Positions 58,774 to 64,000 of a stretch of DNA of 64,000 nt are shown here, piece by piece. How positions within the stretch are numbered: position 1 is the stretch's first letter; the number at the start of each line of letters is the position of its first letter. The notes beneath the pieces were generated by a model. The model was not told where the DNA came from and made no database searches. It saw only the letters and a list, made by a program, of their open reading frames with translations. The stretch lies in the NCBI RefSeq assembly GCF_001592435.1, contig NZ_CP014750.1, positions 806,001-870,000 of the forward strand. Reading direction: 5' to 3'. The position numbers were made by a program, and so were the translations under genes. Source of the DNA: Thermococcus peptonophilus (GTDB lineage: Archaea > Methanobacteriota_B > Thermococci > Thermococcales > Thermococcaceae).

Positions 58774-59418
58774 CTACCACCTCATCAGGAAGTTGGGTAG
58801 CGAAAGGCCTTTTCCAACCGCGTTCAGGCCCTCTTTTGGCGGCCTACCCGTGTTGTTTACCTCCGGGCTGTGGTTCTTGAGCGTGACGAGAAGTAGGGGA
58901 TAGTAAGCTTTTGTCTTCTCGTAGTACATTGAAGTCCCCTTTATCGGGACGACAACCCTCTCGAGGGACTTCCACTCGGGGGAGGGGTTTGAGACTATGA
59001 GCTTCGCAACCCCTATGGCCTCTGGCTCCTCAGTGTAGAAGGGGCTAACATGATAGCGGCAGATTACACCGGCCTCTATGGCACCGTAGAGGGCGTACTT
59101 CTCCCTCCCGAGAATGAAGTGATCGATTGTTAGGTCACCGATTTTAACGTCAACCTCTACCGGGGCCTCAACGAACCCAGCTATGGCGTCTTTTGGAGGT
59201 ATTACAAGGGGTTCTCTGAACTTTATCATCAGAAGCCTCACACCGTACCCCAGGGCTGGAGCGGGGAGAACCCTCAGCTTTTCGCCGTTGTTCTTCTTTA
59301 TGATTGCCTCAAACTCCTCCCGCCTGTACCTGACTAATCCCCCCTTATCCTCCAGGAGATGGATTTTTTTGTCAGCGATCTTGATGAACTGGGTTTTGAG
59401 TTCATGCTCTCCAAACAT
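58774..59418 (-). CDS. DUF432 protein, linked to MscS
   Basis: A 214-residue DUF432 protein: FIKIADKKIHLLEDKGGLVRYRREE, a mid part VDVKIGDLTIDHFILGREKYALYGAIEAGVICRYHVSPFYTEEPE, and a C-terminal VPIKGTSMYYEKTKAYYPLLLVTLKNHSPEVNNTGRPP. The family is often encoded next to MscS channels in archaea, as here. A minus-strand TATA-like CTTATATCC lies about 25 bases before the ATG, so the mRNA is leaderless. It may modulate the channel; no catalytic motif is apparent. Confidence 0.8.
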   Translation of the reverse strand: MFGEHELKTQFIKIADKKIHLLEDKGGLVRYRREEFEAIIKKNNGEKLRVLPAPALGYGVRLLMIKFREPLVIPPKDAIAGFVEAPVEVDVKIGDLTIDHFILGREKYALYGAIEAGVICRYHVSPFYTEEPEAIGVAKLIVSNPSPEWKSLERVVVPIKGTSMYYEKTKAYYPLLLVTLKNHSPEVNNTGRPPKEGLNAVGKGLSLPNFLMRW

Positions 59419-59449
59419 AGGGGGAAATATGAATGAAAGGATATAAGCT

Positions 59450-61274
59450 TTAGCTCACCAGGACGAGCTCAACATCTTCCACGGTGACGTGGAGATACAT
59501 TGCTCCCTCCGGCATCGCTAAGGAAGCCTCAATCTCCACGGGAATTGGAAGTTCCGAAACAACCGCGGTTTTTCCGTTGGCGGTGACATAGCCCTGCAGG
59601 AGACCGCTCCACTGGATTACGTACTTATCGAAAGTCATATCCGCTAGGCTCACGCTTCCATCTTTCTGGACGGTGTAGCCGTCCCCGTTCGAGGAGAGGT
59701 CTGCAACGTATACGACATCGCCGTAGATTCCGCCCGCGAAGCCGTTGTAAACGTCCCACAACATATCGAAGGGGCTGTTAGTTATCTCCGCACCGCAGTT
59801 CATATCCCCCGATATCCCGCTCTCACCGTATGTGTAGCCGCAGTTTGGCCCCTGAACGGTGTATTTCTCAAAGCTGGATCCGCTCTCAATTAGCTCGAAG
59901 ACGGAGGGAATCCAGAGAACCCAGCCCGTGTACTCATCTATGTTTGAGGTATAGACCTCGAAGCGGTATGTTGAACCGTCGTCCATATGGACTATAGCGT
60001 AGGCAACGTAGCCATCGTTGGTCTCGTTGTAACCGCGCTCCATTGTATAGTGCATCTCCCCGTTCTGTGTCTTGTAAGTGATGTCGTAGGTCACGCTTTT
60101 CAGTAGGTACTGGTTGCCGTTGATTTCTATTGGTTCCGAGGCGTCCCAGGCCCTCTGCCAGTTTTGAGAACTTTCTGAGGGAGCTGAAGTTTCCGTCTGG
60201 GTCTCACTAACTGTTTCAGTACTCGTGCCCTCAGATGTAGGCTTCTCGATGCTCACGCTCATTCCACCGAACTCCTTTGAGAGCTTCAGGCCTTCAATTT
60301 TTATCTTTGAGTAGGCTTTCGTCCTCGAGCTCAGGTCAACGAACGTCCCCTCGCTCTCAACGGGGATTGGAAGAGCGGGCGATATCTCTGCCCGTCCCTG
60401 GAGGGTGACCCCTCCGAAAGAGTAGCTCCATTCCACGTTGCTTACTCTGAAGTCCTTACCATCGAAGGTAACCGTCCCGTCTGGGTCTATCCTGTAATGG
60501 TACGCAAAGGGTGGGAAGCTGTAGTCGTACTCCTCGGCTTTCATCAGGTCGCGATCCTCTAGACCGCTCCAGACTCCCGAGCTTAACATCGAAAGCCAGA
60601 ATGCATAGAGGTAGCTTCCCATATCCTCAAGGACTTCGTCCAGGTCCCCTTCGGTGTAGGGAAGCTCACTGTACTGTCCTATAGATCCCGGATTGCTCCA
60701 GTAGAAGTAGGCATTTCCTGATTTTGCCTCGGCCACCACGGCGCCCCCCGTTCCAAGGGCCCCAAAGTTTGGTATGGGCTCCAGAAAGTATTTGTCGCTG
60801 TCCTCGCTCCTCTCCTTGACCATCACTATGTACTCAAGGGGTGTTCCATTTCCAGTTACTGGAATTATCTTCCCGTAGTAGGCAAACAGGTTAAACTCCC
60901 CCAGGTCTTTCTTTTCGCCGTTCTCATCGGCGTAAACGCGGGCCTTCACGTAGCCACGCTTTTTGATAACGTTGAACGTCTTCTCGCCGTCAGAAGTTTT
61001 GAGAGTGAAAGTGTACTCAATTTCTATTATATAGTTATGAATCCCCATTCAGGCTAATGGGGTGGTAGGCATCCCACGGGGTCTGCCAGGTTGCCGGGTA
61101 TGACTCTGAACTACTTGTAGTTTCTTCTGAGGTTGATCCGGAAGAACCTCCGGAGGTTTCTTCATGCGAGGTGGAGGGAGTGCCTCCTCCATTGCTTCCC
61201 CCACCGGTGCAGCCGCTCGCCAGCACTAGACCAACCAGCAATAAAACAACCAGCGTAGTTGTCAGGGTTTTCAT
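59450..61274 (-). pseudogene. Lipoprotein with duplicated large domain, split by a +1 frameshift
   Basis: Frame 1 from ATG 61274 has GGAGGG upstream, a signal peptide and lipobox LASGC, a Gly/Ser/Thr linker, and the start of a domain (WQTPWDAYHPISLNG), then TAA at 61035-61037. Frame 2 (ATG 61048 to 59450, 532 residues) continues the same domain, then a second copy beginning WQRAWDASEPIEINGNQYLL. Aligning the copies shows that the first should run LNG-IHNYIIEIEYTF; removing one G from the four at 61043-61046 restores this and yields 607 residues. As sequenced, the large part lacks any export signal. Function unknown; it is probably a surface protein. Confidence 0.75.
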
Positions 61275-61422
61275 GTATTTTCCCTCCAAGACCCGCAGAA
61301 AAGGAAAGCGGCAGTACACATAACACATTGAGTTAGTTTTGTCCCTCATTCTATTTAAGGGTTTCTAAAAGTTCAATTTTAGTTGTAGTTACTCAAGGAA
61401 AATCCTCGGAATAGAGTTTAAT

Positions 61423-62079
61423 TTAGCGCCTTTTAACTTGGAGTATATCAAAAATACTCTTGATCCTTATGCCAAGCCTTTCGGATACATAGTGAGGGAC
61501 ATCAAAAACGTGCTCTACTCTGAAGATTATCCCTATGTCGGCCGTTGCAACGGTGTTGAAAGCCCTAAGCTCGAAGTCGGGGCTTTTTACGAGCATCACT
61601 TCTCCCTCCAAGCAGTATCGATGCAGAGCTTCTTCGGTAATTTTTTGGACAATCCCGCTCTTTGGGACGTTCTTGCCGTAGAAGAAGAGTGCTTTGGAGA
61701 TTTTCAGTCCGGTAAGAGCTTCAACGACAATTTCGACAACTTTGGGGGTTCTCTCATTCAGCCGATACTTTCCCTGGTACTTCAGGTCCCTAACCAGGCC
61801 GTCCTCGCAGAGTATCGCCTCGCCGTCGAGGACGGATTCGAGGGTTATGAGGACGTTGAAGCCGTCAACGGCTAGAGCTTTCCCCTTCAGTTCCCCCGGT
61901 GTGAGGAGCTTTTTCCTAACTTCCGCTATCCATTCATCGGAGAAAACGCACCTCGCCAGAAGGTATCTATCCCTCAGCGGGAGCCGGTAGTGGTCCGCTA
62001 CGAACTTCAGGGCGCTCTTCTTGGAGTAACCCCTGTTCAGGAGGTACTTTAAATCGCGGTAAGCATCGGGGAGAGACAT
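61423..62079 (-). CDS. DUF434-domain protein
   Basis: A 218-residue protein: an N-terminal DUF434 segment (YRDLKYLLNRGYSKKSALKFVADHYRLPLRDRYLLARCVFS) followed by a PIN-like or nuclease-like alpha/beta domain (ALAVDGFNVLITLESVLDGEAILCEDGLVRDL, SPDFELRAFNTVATADIGIIF) with several acidic residues (D-G-F-N-V, ...D at end of strands). Function unknown; an RNA-related nuclease is possible. TTTTAATC on this strand about 25 bases upstream implies a leaderless mRNA. Confidence 0.78.
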   Translation of the reverse strand: MSLPDAYRDLKYLLNRGYSKKSALKFVADHYRLPLRDRYLLARCVFSDEWIAEVRKKLLTPGELKGKALAVDGFNVLITLESVLDGEAILCEDGLVRDLKYQGKYRLNERTPKVVEIVVEALTGLKISKALFFYGKNVPKSGIVQKITEEALHRYCLEGEVMLVKSPDFELRAFNTVATADIGIIFRVEHVFDVPHYVSERLGIRIKSIFDILQVKRR

Positions 62080-62111
62080 GAGAAAGAATAAGGCAAGGAG
62101 ATTAAAAGCCT

Positions 62112-62888
62112 TTAGACGACTTTCTCGAATATCTCCCCGTCTGCCCCAGTGTGTATCCTGAGCCTGATCTTTCCGCTGAGGAGTGAGCTCTTGACCTTCT
62201 TGGTCAGTATCTCGTCCACCTGGAAGATTCCCGCCGGGTGCTTCATCCAGATCTCAATGAGTATGGGCTCTTCCTCGTTCCCTTCCTTGATCTCAACCCT
62301 CTTTATAGCCAGCGCCGAAACGGCGTGGATGTCCACCTTGTCCTTCTTGTGGACGAGCCTGCTCCTTCCTGCCTCCATGTCACAGCCGTCCGCTATCGTT
62401 ACCAGAGAGCCCTCTATGGTCGTGCACGGCACGTGCTCGTCGTGAGTGTAGATGGCGTTGAGAGTGAGGGCCTTGAGGAGAAGCGGATCGCGATTTTCAA
62501 ACTCGGACACGAGCTTTTCTATTATCGGCTCAGCCAAGAAGACGCTGAACTGGTAGTGGGGAGTTCTGTGTATCATGTTTCCAATGTCGTGGAAAAGTGC
62601 GCCGAAGGCAACGATGAACTTGCTCCAGCGGAAGGGCTTTCCGAGCTTTTCGGCTGTAGTCTGGATGCCGAACTTCTTGATTATCCTGAGGAGCTCAAGT
62701 GCCCTCCTCGTCGTCAGGAGGACGTGAATTGGCCCATGGTCGTTGAAGTTGTAGACATTGAGGACTATGTAGTTTGTAGTATCGAAGTAGTAATGGTACT
62801 CTCTAAAGGCTCTCTCGTACATTTCAAAGAGCTCCTCATCGTCCATGAGCTCACGGATCTCATTCAAAAGTCCCTCTTCGGTGTACAT
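62112..62888 (-). CDS. HD-domain phosphohydrolase
   Basis: A 258-residue HD superfamily metal-dependent phosphohydrolase. The motifs HGPIHVLLTTRRAL (first His), FGALFHDIGNMIHRT (HD pair), IYTHDEHVPCTTIEGSLVTIADGCDMEAGR (later His and Asp) are in family order. A C-terminal beta domain (RVEIKEGNEEEPILIEIWMKHPAGIFQVDEIL) is typical of archaeal members. GGAGGTGAG precedes ATG 62888; the frame upstream to 63011 lacks a site. Substrate unknown, possibly nucleotides. Confidence 0.85.
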   Translation of the reverse strand: MYTEEGLLNEIRELMDDEELFEMYERAFREYHYYFDTTNYIVLNVYNFNDHGPIHVLLTTRRALELLRIIKKFGIQTTAEKLGKPFRWSKFIVAFGALFHDIGNMIHRTPHYQFSVFLAEPIIEKLVSEFENRDPLLLKALTLNAIYTHDEHVPCTTIEGSLVTIADGCDMEAGRSRLVHKKDKVDIHAVSALAIKRVEIKEGNEEEPILIEIWMKHPAGIFQVDEILTKKVKSSLLSGKIRLRIHTGADGEIFEKVV

Positions 62889-63007
62889 TTTCTCACCTCC
62901 CATTCTCGGAACTGGAGAAGGTTCGGTTTTAAGGGTTTTGAACGGTGAAGTGAATAAAATGAGCCGTTGATTGGGGTTGAATAGGCACTGGAATTCAAAA
63001 ACGCCCT

Positions 63008-63430
63008 TCACTCAAGCATTCCTTCAAGCTCCAGAATCTTCTTCGAGCGAAGATAGACGACGGGAACGCCCCTTTCGCGGAGCCTCTTCTTAAGCCCCTT
63101 GTCGTTCGTGCAGACGATTACGCGCTCGTTCTCCACCGCGAAGTTGAATATCTGGTCGTCTATGGGCTTTTCCCCAAAGCGGCCAATCTCAACGGTCTCG
63201 AACCGCTCCACCAGCTTCTTCGCCATCCTGACGGCCATCAGGTCTCTTCCACGGGACTTCCCTTCTATGACGTTCAGCTCATCAAGGACGACGTTTGGAA
63301 CCACTACCCTGAACTTAACGTCAAGGATTCGGTGGAGTTCACTAATTATATCGACGCCGAACTGACCCGGAACGAGGAGGAAGTTCGTGTCCGGAACGAC
63401 CAGCCACTCTCTCCTCCGGCTTTCGCTCAT
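63008..63430 (-). CDS. PIN-domain nuclease (Fcf1/VapC9-like)
   Basis: A 140-residue PIN domain protein with the acidic residues of the active site: Asp in VVPDTNFLL, Glu in LDELNVIEGK, Asp in KPIDDQIFNFA and Asp in CTNDKGLKKRL. The order and the context next to aIF2 gamma are typical of archaeal PIN proteins related to eukaryotic Fcf1/Utp24, involved in rRNA processing (family knowledge). No antitoxin gene is adjacent, which argues against a toxin role. GGTGG precedes ATG 63430; 42 bases separate it from aIF2 gamma. Confidence 0.85.
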   Translation of the reverse strand: MSESRRREWLVVPDTNFLLVPGQFGVDIISELHRILDVKFRVVVPNVVLDELNVIEGKSRGRDLMAVRMAKKLVERFETVEIGRFGEKPIDDQIFNFAVENERVIVCTNDKGLKKRLRERGVPVVYLRSKKILELEGMLE

Positions 63431-63472
63431 AAGAACCACCAGGACTTCAAAATTGAAATTTAGAGAGAAGAG

Positions 63473-64000
63473 TCACTCCCTTATAAAGCCGTAGCCGATG
63501 AGCCTCCACCTGCTCCCGACCTGCCTGCTGATGGCAACCCTATCGCCGACCTCGGCGCAGACCGGTATCTGGAGCTTGAGCTCCACGGTGTCCTTTCCAA
63601 GGCCGGTTACGAGACCCATCGTCCTCGCTGTCCCGACGTTGAGCAGGAGGACTTCCCTCCTCTTTATCGGCTCGACCTTGAGCTCCTCCTCGGTTCCAAC
63701 GACGCGCTCAAGCAGGTGAACTTCGAGTGTAAGTTCGTCCCAGACGGGCGGGAGCTGTCCCGGCTTTCCGACGACGTTTCCGGCCATCAGGTCGCCCTTG
63801 GTGAGGTAGGGGTCGAGCTTGGTTCCAACACCAACAAGACCGCCCGGATAGGCCTCTTCAACGAACCTACCGCCTGCCTGGAGAGACACTATCTCGGTCG
63901 TTATCGGCTCATACTTTATCCTGCCGTGCTCCTCGTACGGCACTCCAGGTCTTATCTCGATCTCGTCCCCAACTTTCAGCTTGCCCTGGACTATTGAACC
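63473..64000 (-). CDS. eif2g: Translation initiation factor aIF2 gamma, C-terminal part
   Basis: C-terminal domains II-III of archaeal initiation factor 2 gamma, the GTPase that brings initiator tRNA to the small subunit. Recognised by GSIVQGKLKVGDEIEIRPG at the start of the visible part, followed by LVGVGTKLDPYLTKGDLMAGNVVGKPG, RREVLLLNVGTARTMG and ELKLQIPVCAEVGDRVAISRQVGSRWRLIGYG. The frame runs on beyond base 64000, so about 175 residues and none of the G-domain are visible. It is followed by the PIN-domain gene, as in other Thermococcales. Confidence 0.93.
   Translation of the reverse strand, partial: GSIVQGKLKVGDEIEIRPGVPYEEHGRIKYEPITTEIVSLQAGGRFVEEAYPGGLVGVGTKLDPYLTKGDLMAGNVVGKPGQLPPVWDELTLEVHLLERVVGTEEELKVEPIKRREVLLLNVGTARTMGLVTGLGKDTVELKLQIPVCAEVGDRVAISRQVGSRWRLIGYGFIRE

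Overview
The window is a stretch of a Thermococcales genome, most likely a Thermococcus. It is gene-dense, has no introns, and its start codons follow GGTGA/GGAGG-type ribosome sites or sit about 25 bases after a TATA box (leaderless). Marker content agrees: Rad50-NurA, archaeal proteasome beta, a CGP-CTERM exported protease, KaiC-type ATPases, ThiR-type regulator, aIF2 gamma, eL41, diphthamide enzyme Dph2, and a perfect Thermococcales Glycolytic Motif (TATCAC-N5-GTGATA) in front of a GH13 enzyme. No complete mobile element, CRISPR array or rRNA is visible.

Layout. 1-6.3 kb: end of rad50, nurA, a FecCD-type ABC permease and ATPase, proteasome beta, threonine synthase with a structured leader, and a LigB-like protein. 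6.3-16.8 kb: a membrane protein, a cyclic-2,3-DPG-synthetase-family P-loop protein, a GC-rich RNA-like island, YjbQ with ThiR, pyrB-pyrI, a D-glucuronyl C5-epimerase-like exported protein, an ECF S component, and a three-gene unit (unknown protein, P-loop kinase, DUF523/TudS-like). 17-19.9 kb: a DUF835 membrane gene broken by two +1 frameshifts, an EamA-type transporter and a phosphoglucosamine-mutase-family enzyme. 20-25.2 kb: six minus-strand genes for exported, lipid-anchored or membrane proteins of unknown function. 25.3-36.9 kb: BtpA-family protein, PH/SHOCT protein, CGTase-like GH13, DUF257, TldE/TldD, exported Lon-like protease, PAPS-reductase-like protein and M20 peptidase.

36.9-38.1 kb is gene-poor and rich in short perfect inverted repeats; it abuts tRNA-Pro(CGG). 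38.1-44.1 kb: KaiC ATPase and partner, M28-like aminopeptidase, HTH protein, metallophosphoesterase with a 37-codon eL41 gene, nitrilase and methyltransferase. 44.1-45.9 kb: two related membrane proteins and an HTH protein behind a palindromic divergent promoter. 45.9-48.9 kb: a YbjQ-YhfC-PadR-SdpI-SdpI operon, then an exported papain-like amidase. 49.8-57.7 kb: dph2, two HEAT-like proteins bracketing a double-KaiC/NitrOD5-like module, a METTL5-like and an RsmB-like methyltransferase. 57.7-64 kb: MscS with DUF432, a duplicated-domain lipoprotein (frameshifted), DUF434, HD and PIN proteins, and the end of aIF2 gamma.

Points most worth a second look: the exported-protein cluster at 20-25 kb, the SdpI/PadR/YhfC operon, the palindromic divergent promoter with a nearby operator-like repeat at 44.1 kb, the palindrome-rich gene desert beside tRNA-Pro, and four probable one-base insertions in homopolymers that break otherwise coherent genes. 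Functional names come from motif and family recognition by eye; no search was run.
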